Origin: Arctopsyche grandis
Lineage: Eukaryota > Arthropoda > Insecta > Trichoptera > Hydropsychidae
Assembly (NCBI RefSeq): GCF_051622035.1
Contig: NC_135365.1
Location: 8,536,001-8,600,000, forward strand
Length of the DNA stretch: 64,000 bases
Reading direction: 5' to 3'
The notes under the pieces were generated by a model. That model was not told the DNA's origin and searched no databases. It saw only the letters and a list, made by a program, of their open reading frames with translations. Every line of letters starts with the position of its first letter. Positions within the stretch are counted from its first letter, which is position 1. Shown piece by piece: positions 22,130 to 34,168 of the stretch. A program made the translations under genes and the position numbers.

Positions 22130-25100
22130 ATGGTGCAAGAAAACGGTTTCGACGATCCAATGTGCGATGCAATCCATCCACAAAAAATCACATTCGAAGA
22201 TGTTTCTTCAGCAGCTTTCAGGATAAAGAGTGGGATCATTAAAACTCTTTGTGTGGTGAGTTTTTTTTATTATTATAATCGTCGATACGTACAAAAATGA
22301 TTGACCTTTATTCAGCATTAATTAATTTTTTTGATTATATTATATTCTTTGTTTTTCTATTACAAGCTTGTTATTATATTAATTTTTATGGACCAATTAT
22401 TTTTTAATATGGTACGATTTACATATATCCATTAATTTGTATGCATGTAATTAGTTTTTCTATATTTATCATTGAATTTTATTTTTAAAATAATCATTTT
22501 CCAGTTAAACCAAATATATGTATATATATATCATGTCTATAGTCAAGATTTTTTTTTCATGATGAATTTGGAACGCCAAATAATACAACATATTATATAT
22601 TTATACTTATCATTTAACCGGAAATTATTACTTATACAAGTTATTACTAGTGAGCGGACCCAAAGCGCGTCGTTCATTGTTCAATTGTTCGCCGTACTTT
22701 GTTAAAGGTTCGCCGAACTTTTTTTTTTTTGCACTCCAGCTTTGTAAATAGAGCCAAACCACCCCGATTCCTGAAAAAAGCACACTCCCTATCCGCCCTT
22801 TAGTTATTACAATTTCTAATTAATTAATCAAATATGTATGCAGTGGCGGCTCGTCTTTATGGGCAACTGAGGCAGTGCCCGACACACATTTCTCCTAATA
22901 AAAAAAGTATATTTTCGGTGATTCAATTCAATTGATTGATAGTCAAGATTAAAGCAATGTTCAGTCGCCTACATGCTACGGTCCCGTGGTCGCCAGCGTC
23001 AGTTTTCCTGCTACTCTGACGCTAGCAAGTGGTCTGTTTGGTTGGTCAAACTTCCGTTGGAGTTGGAGTTGGAGTTGAAGTTGGAGGTAAAGAGAAAAGA
23101 GCCGTATTGCCGTATTCAGAAGGTCACTTTTAGTTCACTGTGAAAAGGTCTCTTTGGGGCAAGATACGTGTGCCCCCGTCGTTTATATTCTTGATTCGAT
23201 TCGAAAAATATACGACACCGTTAACGTTTTTCGACATTTGAAACATATTTTGGAAGGTATGTTTGTTAATTTGAAGGCGGAATATTTACATATATAAATA
23301 AAAATTGTAATGAACGTTTTTTTTTCTTGTTCGTGTATTGGTAAAAATGATTTATATTTGATTTTGTGAAAAAATATATTTTTATAATGATAGTTTTGTC
23401 TATTTAATGTTCATATATAAATAAAAATTATTTTTGTTTAATTTCACAATATTTTTTTTATTCTTCTTACAATTCACAGTATTTTCTTAGTTCAACCTCA
23501 CTGTACTAAAAATATATGTAAATAGTTCTTTTTTTTTCATCATGCCCCACCTATTTTTAATATCACGAGCCGCCCCTGGTATTATATCTATCATTTAACC
23601 GGAAATTTATGTCTGTTTTTATGGTTCGCCAATATTTATCAAATATGTATGTATGTATAATATGTACAATTTACATTTCAGAAATCTCACTTGTCGAAAG
23701 ATGCAGATATAGAAATCTACTTAAAAAATGATTTTCTTCAATGTACCGGAAGGTAAATGTTTAAAAATTTCATTTTCATTATACATATGTATGTATATTG
23801 CATAATATAACAAGGAAATTTATACGACAGTTTCAAAGAAAGAGGAGCTCTAAACACTTTAATTCTACTGACGAAAGAACAAAAGCAAGTTGGAGTGATA
23901 TCTGCATCGTTAGGTAACCACGCTCAAGCCCTTTGCTATCATGGACAACGACTAGGAATTCCAGTCACAGTGGTCATGCCGATCGTTGCCCCAATTATGA
24001 AAATACAAAAATGTAAAGATTACAATGCGGCTGTCATTGTCGATGGACAGAACATGTCGGAAGCGAAATCTATCGCTATGAGGTTATCAGTAGAAAAGGG
24101 GTTGATGTATGTCAACGGGTTAGTGACACATTTAAAGTAAATAGAAGTTTTTAAACAATAAAAAATGTAGTATATTATAATCTTCTTTTTGAAATATTAT
24201 AGTTATGATCATCCACATATTATGGCCGGTCAGGGTACCATTGGTTTGGAAATATTAGACGAAGTCCCGGATCTCGATGCAGTCATAGTTCCAGTCGGAG
24301 GTGGAGGTCTAATAGCTGGAATCGCAACGGCTGTAAAGCATCTTCAACCTAATGTTAAAATATATGTAAGTAGTATCCTTATGTAGGTATGTAGTATGTT
24401 AAAATATATGTAAGTAGTATTTTACCAGTGGCGTAACTAGAAAAATTCGGCCCGCATGAAAATGATAGCAAAAGGCCTCCCCCTTTAGTATTTTTCTTAT
24501 TAAAACTAAATAACATTGTTTAAATGTTCTTTTTCCTTGCCTTCCAATTCGAAAATTCTGCAATTACATATTTCAAAGACATTTTAGAAGCTTCTGCATG
24601 TTCAATCGATAATATTGGTAATTCACTGAGAATGAGTTGACTCATCGAATTTCTTTTATAGTATTTTATTAATTTGAAAAAAAAAACTATAGTAAATCAC
24701 ATTATCGAATATTTCATTTAAAATAAAATAACTATCCGAAAATCTCGAATGATATCAAATACGAGAACGTATCTCTGGCGTTTCTGAAAGAAATCTGAAG
24801 ATTCACAATACACAAAGAAACGAAAATATTTTACTAACCAATATGTTTTTTTAAATTTAACATCGGGTTTATATATTATTGCAGACAATTATTATTATTG
24901 TACCATAACGGAAAACTTTTGAATGTCGTGAGGAGTAAAAAATCGAGAAAATTCAAGTCGCAATTTGGAGTATAAACTCTTACCTAGTGCTTCCATTAGT
25001 CTTATGAATAATTTTAAGAAATTTTTTCGACTTTTATTTGAAAAATGTATAGTATTTTTATTTAAAAACCCTTTGGGTCCCTAAATCTAAAAGGCCCACA

Positions 25101-27633
25101 TGCACCGCATGCCCATGCGGTATAGTACTTACGCGCCTGGACAAAAGTCACATATTCTAATTTTATTCTTTCTAAGTCGTAGAATGTATTCTTTCTAAGA
25201 TGTAGAATGTAATCTGACCTACATATATATGTATGTATGTATGTATGTAGCTCATAAATCATTATCTGCAACTTTATAATGTAATATGTTGTGATTATTT
25301 ATATTAAAACTAGCATACAAGACAAAATTCATTATAAATATCTATCATAATATTTTTTTAAAACGAAACAACAATGTATTTAATGACGAAGTACATTTAA
25401 TGTACACAAATCCACATATTCATTAAGATAATTTTATATTTAAGCGCGTATATTTAGAGAAAAATACAAATCTTATCAAAATAAAGAACCCCCGCAACCT
25501 TACTATCATTATCATTAACGTTGTACGTATTTACATACATACATTTATTGAAAAAATATTTTTGTTTATTTTAAAAATAACTTTTATCACTTAAAAAATT
25601 AACACATATGACGCACTAATCTTCATAAATACCCTGGTTTCATTAACGAGTTTTAGGATATAAATAAACTTTTATTTATTGTTAGAAACAGGAAATTGGT
25701 TTTATCTTCAAGTATTCAAATTTAAACAAACTCTTATTTACTTTCTCATTGGTTTTGAGATGATGATTTTCAGTTTATAGCTGAGAATAATAACATCTTC
25801 TGAAGGAAGTTGATGAAAGTATTGTTGACAATATTTTGTTCCAATTGCTTTGATATCTTGCAGATAGAATAGTACTATAATATACGTATTTCATTCCAAA
25901 TTTACTTGACCTTATTATAACAAGGCTTTTCTATGTTTCACTTCGCAAAGGATTTAGCTGAAAGTTCTACATTCTTCCGATCGTTTTGAAACTTGGCCAT
26001 TTTGCGCGGTTTGGTCAACGATGGAAATATCAATCGATTTTGATAGTTCAATGGTGAAAAATAATCGTAATAAACACGTCTAAGTTTGCGAAATTTTTGA
26101 AGATGGTGACGTGTTTGGTGATCATTGGTCACAAAGCGCTCCCCCAAAAGTCACTAAAATCTCTAAAACGGAACATCTGGCACCTGAAAAGTCCATCATA
26201 CTAACGATAACTATCACACTAACGAAAACTCGAGTGCCAAATATTCCGCATTCGCGGTTTTCATATCAAAAATTGTCTTTGTGACCATCGCAATGTGACT
26301 AATAATCCAATTACCGGTGACGTTTGATAGCTAGTAGCCTTATACATATGTTTGACTTTCCGCCACCCACTCGTTGTGTCAGATTTTAATTGTTTAAACG
26401 CCTATGACTTTATCGCTTTCACACTATATCTTATTCATTTCAAACTGACCCTTTTTCATTTAAAATTAAACCTTTTTCATTTAAAATTGACATTGAAAAG
26501 GGGTAATTTGAAATGAAAATGGGTCAATTTGGAACAAAAACGAAATGGTCTATTTATATTTCGACACACTAAGCAATGTCTAAAAAAATTTTCAGAACAT
26601 GTATCGATTTATCAATTTACAGGGTGTAGAATCTGAAAAATGTCCGAGCATGACTGCCGCTATCAGCAAAGGCTATCCAGAAGCTAGTCAAATAATGTCA
26701 ACATTAGCTGATGGCTTAGCTGTTCCATTAGTCGGATATAATGCTTATGCTACAGTAGCACCATTATTGGACAGAATGGTGAGCCTTTACTTTTTGAATG
26801 CGTTTTAATTTTGATAAAAGTTACAAATACTATTTGGCATTCGTAGATTGTAGTGAAAGAAGACTGGATTGCTCGAGCAATTTTGAAACTAGTCGAAACT
26901 GAAAAATGCGTCGTGGAAGGAGCCGGTGCTTCTGGGATAGCCGCTATCATGGCAGGAATGGTGCCGGAGCTCGTTGGAAAAAAGTATAAACAAATAAATA
27001 ATAAATAAAATCATTGATTAAACTCGACCATTTAAATATCGACTGAATTGTAACTTGGAATTTCAGAGTGGTTTGCATATTATCTGGTGGAAATATCGAT
27101 TCGACAGTTTTGGGACGGTGCTTGGAACGAGGTCTTGCGGCCGAAGGTCGCCTTATCAAGTTTAAGGTGACTGTTAGTGACCGACCCGGTGGAATAACTG
27201 AACTGTGCAAAACGCTTTCGTCAATAGGTGTATCTATTAAGGATATAATGCACGAAAGAGCGTGGGTCATATCTGACATATTCAGCGTACAGGTAACGTT
27301 ATATTTAATTAATGTAAAAAGATACACTTATCTAATATCATATTATTCAAGGCGACACATCACTGATTGATGTGTTTGTAATATATATGAGGAGAGTAGC
27401 TCTACATTCAATGAGTAGAAAATATAAATTACATCTTAAGCAAACATGCAAACTTACATATAAATTTATTTTTGTAGGGAGTAGTGTAATGTATTTTTAA
27501 TTAAACTTAATTTATTTTTGTCACTTAGGTGAAAGTCGTATGTGAAACTCGTGGACCGGAACATTCAGAAATATTAAAAAATTTATTGAACGAGAAATAC
27601 GAAGAAGTGAATTTTGTCTGCAATTCCAAATAA
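22130..27633 (+). CDS. L-threonine/L-serine ammonia-lyase (fold-type II PLP enzyme) with C-terminal ACT-like domain, 8 exons
   Basis: Exons 22130-22255, 23682-23752, 23831-24118, 24203-24365, 26623-26778, 26847-26983, 27067-27292, 27529-27633 join in phase to 423 codons plus TAA. Such enzymes deaminate threonine to 2-oxobutyrate and serine to pyruvate. Seen: the Schiff-base lysine Lys68 in [19 protein letters not shown]; the phosphate-binding glycine loop GGGG at 194-197; [10 protein letters not shown]; and a tail of about 80 residues ([20 protein letters not shown]...) matching the ACT-like regulatory domain of biodegradative threonine dehydratases. The residue before GNH, Ser84 in mammalian serine racemase, is Leu, arguing for lyase rather than racemase activity. 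An AATAAA overlaps the stop codon. Introns 1 and 4 carry DNA transposons. Probable counterpart: Drosophila CG8129 (recalled, not checked). Confidence 0.9.
22843..23577. mobile_element. hAT-type non-autonomous element in ammonia-lyase intron 1
   Basis: Begins CAGTGGCGGCTCGTCTTTAT and ends CACGAGCCGCCCCTG, the terminus family of the 19004-19228 element. No clean 8-bp duplication, so older. Internal (GGAGTT)n at about 23050. A direct repeat TATCATTTAACCGGAAAT lies outside it at about 22609 and 23588. Confidence 0.6.
24426..25139. mobile_element. hAT-type element (714 bp) in ammonia-lyase intron 4
   Basis: Left end CAGTGGCGTAACTAG and right end TAGTACTTACGCGCCTG are imperfect inverted repeats; sub-terminal GGCCC-containing stretches on both sides are typical of this hAT group. 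No convincing target duplication and no ORF. Confidence 0.65.
25359..25555 (+). repeat. Second copy of the dispersed repeat at 19599-19800
   Basis: Same order and orientation of shared blocks as the first copy; lies in ammonia-lyase intron 4. Confidence 0.75.
26185..26325. repeat. Inverted partner of the repeat at 8330-8462
   Basis: Contains CTGAAAAGTCCATCATAC and TGACTAATAATCCAATTACC, reverse complements of the first copy. Just downstream, 26440-26530 holds an imperfect hairpin built of TTTTTCATTTAAAATT repeats. Confidence 0.6.
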
Positions 27634-27899
27634 ATATTTAAACGAATACTTGTATTTATAGTTATTAAGGTAATCATATAAGTATACATAGAATACTTCA
27701 TTCTTGTGTTATGATTAATGTGACCATTTATTTTTGTCCTCAAAACGGGACATCTACCAATTTTTACGTAATAGTATGTGTATTCAAGAAAAGGCGTATT
27801 TTTCCATAGTTTTTATTTATTAATAAAAAGAACAGGAATGTTGATGAAGAAAAGAAAACAACAGCAATGAATAATATAAATATAAAAAATTTATGTTGT

Positions 27900-28130
27900 T
27901 TAATATTTTCCTGATGAACAAATTTTCTTAAGTATTACTGGGTTTGCTTTTAAATAAGAATGAAATTCTTGGCAGGATTTCTTAAAATTGATTTTAATTA
28001 ACAACATCGCTTTAAGAACTGCGACTTGCAATTGGGTTTTTTCGGTCGTCCACAACTTGTTCATCTCTGAAAAGACTCTTTCTACGGGTGCATTAGTTCC
28101 GGGCAGGCATAAAATGTATTCAATAATTAT
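27900..28130 (-). pseudogene. hAT transposase C-terminal dimerisation domain fragment
   Basis: About 75 open minus-strand codons ending TAA at 27900-27902 read IEYILCLPGTNAPVERVFSE, then MNKLWTTEKTQL and a tail IHSSEKY-like (ICSSGKY). This is the hAT C-terminal signature (P-G-T-N-A-x-V-E-R-V-F-S). A palindromic (TA)n tract (about 28127-28161) truncates the upstream side. Confidence 0.8.
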
Positions 28131-28401
28131 ATATATATAATATATATATATATATATAATAATTCAATAAATATACTCTTTTTGAAAACGGGACATTTCG
28201 ACGTCCCGAAGCTGTGCTTGGGGACAACGGGACAGGCTACCTAAAAACGGGACGGATGGGACGATTTTTTAATGGTAGAAAGCAAATGTTTAATTAATTT
28301 ATTTAATTAAGGTTTGATACGTTTACTTATTTACTATGTATAAGTTTAGTTAATTATAATTTTACATTTAATGTGTCGAAAATTATTAATTATATTATAT
28401 A

Positions 28402-28559
28402 CTAGTGTTTTTACCCGGCTTCACTCGGTATTTGTAATAAAAATCGCTTAAACATGGCCAATCTAATGGTAAACATTGTATTAAATTGTTAAATTGAACG
28501 TCATGGATTTACGAATCAAACAAACAAACATACAGTCTCTTTCGAAATTATATATTAGA
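28402..28559 (-). mobile_element. Helitron-like non-autonomous unit (single copy)
   Basis: On - it starts TCTAATATATAATTTCGAAA and ends GAGTGAAGCCGGGTAAAAAC then CTAG followed by T. Same family as the tandem array at 33941-35155. Confidence 0.7.
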
Positions 28560-28779
28560 AGAAGAGATGTACCTTTTGATGCTAACGTATGTAAGTATAT
28601 TTTTAAATATTTGTATAAAGTGATATAATAACTAAACGACAATAAAATAGCACATATATTAAAATTAAAACATTTTTATTTATTTTGTAATATAAAATTA
28701 TATTTAACAACACTACAAATGTAACAAATTTGTATAAACTCAAAAAACACTCGTTCTAAATTTGAAAGTCTGTACATAT

Positions 28780-29289
28780 TTAATTTTTAGCAACAGATTT
28801 TTCTAAGTTTTCGTTGGCGCTTTGTTCTGAACTCCTACCGGCTTCTTCCATGTTTTCGAATTTCATCGGATCCGACTCATCGTCGTCGTTGTTTTCACGG
28901 TTGTAAAGAGTCGGATATTTTGTCATGCATTCCTGCATCGTGCTAAAAGCCTCATAGCAATCGCTTCCTTTCGGTTCAGCCTCACTGAAAACAAAATGAA
29001 ACATTAGGATAAAATAAACTTAAAAACAAAACAAAACAGGCATTTAAATAATCATAATATACCTATAATGGAAGCAAGAGAAGGCTTCTCTGAACTGGAC
29101 TCCACACGGTCCTGTAGCCATTCCTCCCAAGCACGGACAATTCCAATTTATATCACCGTTGGATAATATGAGACCGGGGGAAGGTTCCGGTTCAGGTAAT
29201 GTGACAGTACTCGGGACAGCATGGTCTTCTTTAGTGGCAAATATCACCAGATCCTTATCGTTAGGACCAGAAGAAGATCGAATCGACAT
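28780..29289 (-). CDS. CHCHD4: CHCHD4/MIA40, mitochondrial intermembrane-space import oxidoreductase, 2 exons
   Basis: Exons 29063-29289 and 28984-28780 join in phase to 143 codons plus TAA (human protein 142 residues). MIA40 oxidises twin-CX9C and CX3C substrates as they enter the intermembrane space and is reoxidised by ALR/Erv1. Redox motif CPC at residues 51-53 (NWNCPCLGG); twin CX9C pair: Cys62/Cys72 and Cys85/Cys95, forming the helical hairpin; acidic tail (NNDDDESDP). No N-terminal membrane anchor, as in animal homologues. The ATG lies 23 nt downstream of the RPP14 stop on the same exon, so it is probably the second cistron of a shared mRNA. Confidence 0.93.
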
Positions 29290-29312
29290 CTTTATCGACT
29301 ATTATAATACAC

Positions 29313-30217
29313 TTATTCTGAATCTGAAATATAATCGTATGATAAAAATAATAAAAAATGCTTATAATTTTTAAATTTAAATAAATACATACCTTGAATA
29401 GTAGTGTCCGTCAATTCCGGATCTATGTCCAATAAATCGCGAGTCGTTTTATGCACTCTGTAAGCACATTCTATGCCGTTGAATACACCATTTAATGTTA
29501 AAGCACTGTAAAGTCTGACGAAAAAGTCTTCCGGAACACTTAGTACTGCTCGCTTCTCCGCTTGATAGAATTTCAACAATTCAACAGTAGTGCTGGAGCC
29601 AACTTCTCCGAATAGTAAATAGAGAGAATGATAAACATGCTGTTTGAAACTGGACGCTGTTATTCTTTGATCGACCTCGGAATTCAAATCTCTGAAACAA
29701 ACATGTTTGCGTCAATATTATTGGTTAGTTTAAAATATTAATCAAAAGTATATAGACGGGTTAGTATATTTAGTTAGGTTTTAGTATCAAATAATATATA
29801 GGTATTTGGAATATGAATATTTCTACTTTTTATATTCATAGTATTAGACAGAAATATATACGAAATATAACAAAAAAGTTAAACAATGCTAATACCGTAA
29901 TTGTTGCAAAAAATCTATACACATTTGTATGAAAAATTATCAAACTATTACATGACACATTTAAAGGTTATGATTATGTCAGATTCTATCAAGTGTCATT
30001 TAAGCTTTTGTAACCATTTTAAATGGTGTTATCTATTAAATTAGGTATGAAAACTGGAATATTCAGTGTGTTAGTAATAATTATTACAATAAACTGAAAA
30101 ATCTGGTTAGTAAGTGAGATAGAAATATGTTATCAATTTGAACGAAATTAGCGTTCCAGAGTGTGTAAAATTATAAAATACTAACAGAGACACGTCTAAA
30201 TAACAATTAGAGGTCAT
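29313..30217 (-). CDS. RPP14: RPP14, RNase P/MRP protein subunit, 3 exons
   Basis: Exon 1 at 30186-30217 (MTSNCYLDVS), exon 2 at 29393-29691, and the last four codons (including TAA) at 29313-29323 join in phase to 113 residues (human 124). RPP14 belongs to the POP5/RPP14 fold of nuclear RNase P and MRP, which trim pre-tRNA 5' ends and pre-rRNA. Matches: YLDVSLDLN at the N-terminus, SSFKQHVYHSLYLLFGEVG, LSVPEDFFVRLYSALTLNG and IECAYRVHK. The first exon is only 32 nt; I chose it because its donor (CT|GTTAGT) and phase give the family's opening strand. If exon 3 splicing is skipped, read-through ends at the same TAA. Confidence 0.85.
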
Positions 30218-30703
30218 AATTTAGCACAAAACACCAGTAATTGAGTTGCGAGACGACACTATGTTGTACCTTCGACTTTGAGGTTACGCCGCACCCGGCC
30301 GCACCATAGACAATGATCGCTCTGCTGTGAACCATAAGCAACCACCGCTCATCCGAGCAAACGTCAGATTGTAATTCTGACAAATTTTATCTAAATCAAA
30401 ATTTTATCTAAACTAAAATCAAAATTTTAGACTTTAAATAATTAATTTAATATTGTATTGAATATATATATATATTCATTTTATTTATTTTTAACATTTA
30501 TCATTTGTTTTATTTTAATTTATTTCAAAGAAAGGATAAGGTAGAAATTTGAGCTTTTTTTATATAAAATAGTATCTGCACTTGCTCATGTTTCAAAATA
30601 AATACATATTTGATAGGAATTATACACAGTTTAAATGTTTTTTTAATAATAAAATGTCATATAATAGTACAAACAAATCAATTACGAAAATTTGAGCTAC
30701 AAG
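30218..30703 (-). promoter_or_regulatory. Upstream region of RPP14-CHCHD4
   Basis: A GC-richer patch (30280-30310, GCCGCACCCGGCCGCACC) in AT-rich DNA lies about 70 nt upstream of the RPP14 ATG and is the likely promoter. The remainder to 30703 is AT-rich without features. Confidence 0.35.
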
Positions 30704-31044
30704 CATAGATGTATAATACATAGATCCGCCCTCACGCTTTATACTGGTCTCCCCTTTTGGCGCATGCAAAATACATGGCGCATGCACACTTTCTCTCAGT
30801 AGGTAGTTACCTTCTAAGTAGGAAAGGTCGATTGCGGAGATCTTGTCGTTACTAACTGAGGGGTGCGGGGGGTTTAACTAGCGGGGAAGTGAAAAAAACG
30901 CCGACCGCTGCGTCGTAGGGAAAAAAACCTTTTTTTTCCCAACTTCCTCGCTAGTTAAACCCCCAGCACCCCTCAGTTAGTGACGACAAGATCTCCGACC
31001 AAAATCTCGCGTCAGGGCCCATCTATGTGTATTATATATCTATG
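30704..31044. mobile_element. Foldback element (341 bp) with perfect 8-bp target duplication
   Basis: Termini CATAGATGTATAATAC / GTATTATATATCTATG; inner arms carry GGAGATCTTGTCGTTACTAA and its inverted partner, then GGTTTAACTAGCGGGGAAGT and its partner, so almost the whole element folds. GCTACAAG flanks it exactly at 30696-30703 and 31045-31052. The 8-bp duplication suggests hAT mobilisation, but the termini are unlike the CAGTG hAT ends elsewhere here. Confidence 0.82.
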
Positions 31045-31052
31045 GCTACAAG

Positions 31053-33940
31053 TTAAAAAAATCTAAATATATAGTTAGTTCATTATTAGTCAATAGTAAT
31101 TTGCAAATATAATTCAAGCGAACAAGTAAAATATAGGTACATATTATAAAGTAAATAATTACTAATTAAGCTTAGTTCATTTTATATGTATGTATTATGT
31201 TAGTATGGCTTTTTTTGAACATTTCCCTTTTATATAATTTATACGTACAAACATGAAGCGATATTATATTTTCCATTGTCTTCTGACGATGAACTAATTA
31301 TTTGATAGAATTTAAGTATATCCTTATAGTATAAGGCTTATGACATATATGACAACAACTTCCGGTTTATTGTTGATAGTTTCAACGCGTGGGTAGGTAG
31401 AATATTAATTTCTATCATGAAAAATAAATTTTAATACAAAACATTATGCATAGTAGGGATATAATGTAATTCACAATTAAAATGTATATAGTGAGTTTGT
31501 CGTTTTGTAGAATAAAATAACGGATATTGTACAAATTACGTGCGCAATACTAAACCGGAAATAATATCGTTTCGGGACAGCCCTAGTAGCATAGTAATGC
31601 AGATTTTCCATTCATAAGTGCGCTTCGTCTGGGACAGCGGCGCCAAACCATTGAATAATTTAACACTAATCTTTAATAATATGATTTTTTTTCCATTTCA
31701 GTCAGAATTTATTCAGGCAACTCGACTAGTTTGGTCATGCCGAATTTGTTTGCGCAATACGCGGTTTGTTGAGGCTTTGGCCATATTTCAGCCACTCAAG
31801 TGTACAACTGTCACTCCATATTGGTACATACTAAAAGCGATACTGATAGAGCGCAGTTCATTTATGCGAATGTCTATTGTATTTATTGAATGCTGTGCGT
31901 ACGTGTATACGCAGCGGTCTGTCAGCCCATATCTGTCCATGTACGCAAATATTATATTAAAAATATATTTTGTACTTATGTTATTTTGAAAAAAATGGTT
32001 AATAATGAACAATTGTTCTTTTGTTTTTGTAATAGTTTTCAACCCTATATTACAAGCTAGTTCGTTGTTCGAGTTCGCGTTGTCGTCTCTTCAAATACTA
32101 AATAATTAGCTTGATAATTATCTCGGGGTAAGTGATCTTTTCACTTCATCGATTTCTAAAATTATTTTTTATCAAGTGCAGAAATGGATGCACCTGGCCA
32201 TTATGGTAAACATGTGTATATGAAAGGCTTATTTCGGCACACTTCACGCTGTTCTTTAGTTGTCACAAACACTGTTCGTTACGCTGACAATGAGCATGCG
32301 CTCTTGTATTATTTTATTTGTTCCATTGTTTATGTATTTCATTTCTTCGCCACCATATTGGATACTTCGTTGTTCGAGTTTGCATTCACGTTTATGTCTA
32401 TTCGGATATGAAATAAGAAGAGAAATTAAGTCGGTGTGAGTGACTTTTGTCAAATTCAAAACCAGGACATTTTTTCTAAAAAGGTATTATTTAAATATTA
32501 CCGAAATTACTAAAAATTAGAGAATAATAGAAGCATATCTATGAACATAAATCGATTTCAATGTTTATAACTATAAGGATAATATTTTGTTTTTTTAAAT
32601 ATAAGAACAATATTCTATTTCTGAAATTATTATTTTAAAAATGGGTATCTTTTTAAAGTATAACTCACACATTTAATAATCAAGCCCTCCTTTAATTATT
32701 AAATGTGTAATATCTTATTTTTGCTTTAGAAATAGGTACTTAAAAATAAAAATAAAATTACAAAGGGGCTCTAATTTTTCCTTTTGCTTCGGGTGAAAAA
32801 ATGTCTAGTACCGATTCTGATACGTATATAATGTATTAAAATACAATAAAATAAATCTCAATCATGTTTTGAATATTTTCGAGCGCTCCCATTCGTGAAA
32901 ATTTTCATTTCGAGCCTTGCGTGTTTCCCGCGTTATGTCCACTTTTCCATTTCGGTGTTGACGAAGGTGGAAGGTAAGCCCAACCGGCTTTGTTTTGTCC
33001 ACTATTCTTCATTTTAACAAATATCTAAAAAAATACTGGTGGTCTGTAATACGTTTATTCTGCTTTTTAAAGATTCTAGATATATTGACGTTTTGACAGC
33101 TAAAAGTTTCATGTGACACCTGGTGAGTCTATTTGAAGATGGCTTTTGACTTTTAACACTTCGTGTATGCAGCGGCGGTTTATCATACAGGAAAATAAGC
33201 GCGCGTTTAGGGCAATCGAATATGGGCCTTTTCTACCAAAATTTACAACAATTATTATCAGTGTCCACGTTCGACGAAAGGGTCTCGCAGATTTTTTTTC
33301 GAATTTTTTGAACTTTAATGCGGGCTTTAATCACTGTCCACAATACGTTCGTAAGCCAAGAATAAATATTATTAATGCCTATTTTACATAGTATTTTTAA
33401 ATAAATAAATGAAAAAAAATAAAAAAATATGGGTTTGTAAAATCGTAATGAAAAACCATATACTTAAAAAAACGATGACAACATTTTTTTTTACTTAAGT
33501 GGGGGCCTGTTTTTTTACTTGTGTGTCTGTCTGTCTGTCTGAGATAATGCTCGCCGTACTATAATAGTCGTTTCGACTCGACATACATGTGTACGTCACA
33601 GCTAAACCACTGCCAAAACGAATATACGAATACAATAATAAAAGAAAAAACTTCTATATATACTGATCGCTACTAAGGTTTCCGCTTGGCAGAGAATTTA
33701 CCGCCTTCTATTGAAGATTTAATTAATTAATTTTTCTGTTTTATATTGTTTATATGTAGGTAGGTGGGTAGTTAAATATAAATATTAAACAATTAAATAT
33801 AAATATTAAATTAAATATATTTAAAGGGTATTAGAAAAAAATCGACCACGTAGGGATCGAACACATGACCAACTAATTAATTTTTTTAATTTAATAACTT
33901 ATTATGCCAACACCCATGCGGTCATCGGGTACAACACTAG
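31053..33940. other. Gene-free interval with scattered repeats
   Basis: AT-rich. TTCGTTGTTCGAGTT-type blocks recur at 32061 and 32370 (diverged duplication). A perfect 14-bp-stem hairpin is at 32667-32708. The block 33026-33165 resembles 8050-8095 and 57805-57890 (ACAGCTAAAAGTTTCATG). (GTCT)n lies near 33525. A Helitron-type end (GGGTACAACACTAG) closes at 33940. Short ORFs show no recognisable protein. Confidence 0.5.
32667..32708. repeat. Perfect hairpin, 14-bp stem
   Basis: ACACATTTAATAAT (32667-32680) pairs exactly with 32695-32708 around a 14-nt loop. Possibly a tiny MITE or a structured RNA; no flanking duplication seen. Confidence 0.8.
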
Positions 33941-34168
33941 TCTTTAATATATAATTTCGAAAGAGATTTTGTATATATGTTTGTATGTAAGTTTTGGTTC
34001 GTAGGGTCCGTGAAGTTGAATTTAGTAAAAAAAAACCAATGAATATTCAAATAAATTTAAACAAAATAAATCTATTCAAATAAATTTAATAAAATGTTTA
34101 CTATTAGATAAGCCGTGTTTAAGCGTTTTATATTACAAATACCGAGCGAAGCCGGGTAAAAACACTAG
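33941..34168 (+). mobile_element. Helitron-like unit 1 of a head-to-tail array (228 bp)
   Basis: Starts TCTTTAATATATAATTTCGA, ends CGAGCGAAGCCGGGTA, AAAACA, CTAG. Non-coding with a short TATG microsatellite near the 5' end. The preceding base run is CTAG of a different Helitron-type end. Confidence 0.75.

Larger units (their letters stand above)
27634..28779. other. Convergent interval between the ammonia-lyase gene and CHCHD4
   Basis: Holds a hAT transposase C-terminus (27900-28130), CGGGAC-rich sub-terminal repeats (about 27750 and 28190-28260), and one Helitron-like unit (28402-28559). CHCHD4 poly(A) signals (AATAAA on -) lie at about 28675-28684. Confidence 0.6.

Noticed and set aside
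22130..27633. Serine racemase assignment
   Set aside because: The ACT-like C-terminal domain and Leu at the catalytic-serine position fit an ammonia-lyase better.
28189..28265. CGGGAC-rich repeats as transposon termini
   Set aside because: Repeats are sub-terminal-like direct copies; no matching inverted end or duplication could be placed.
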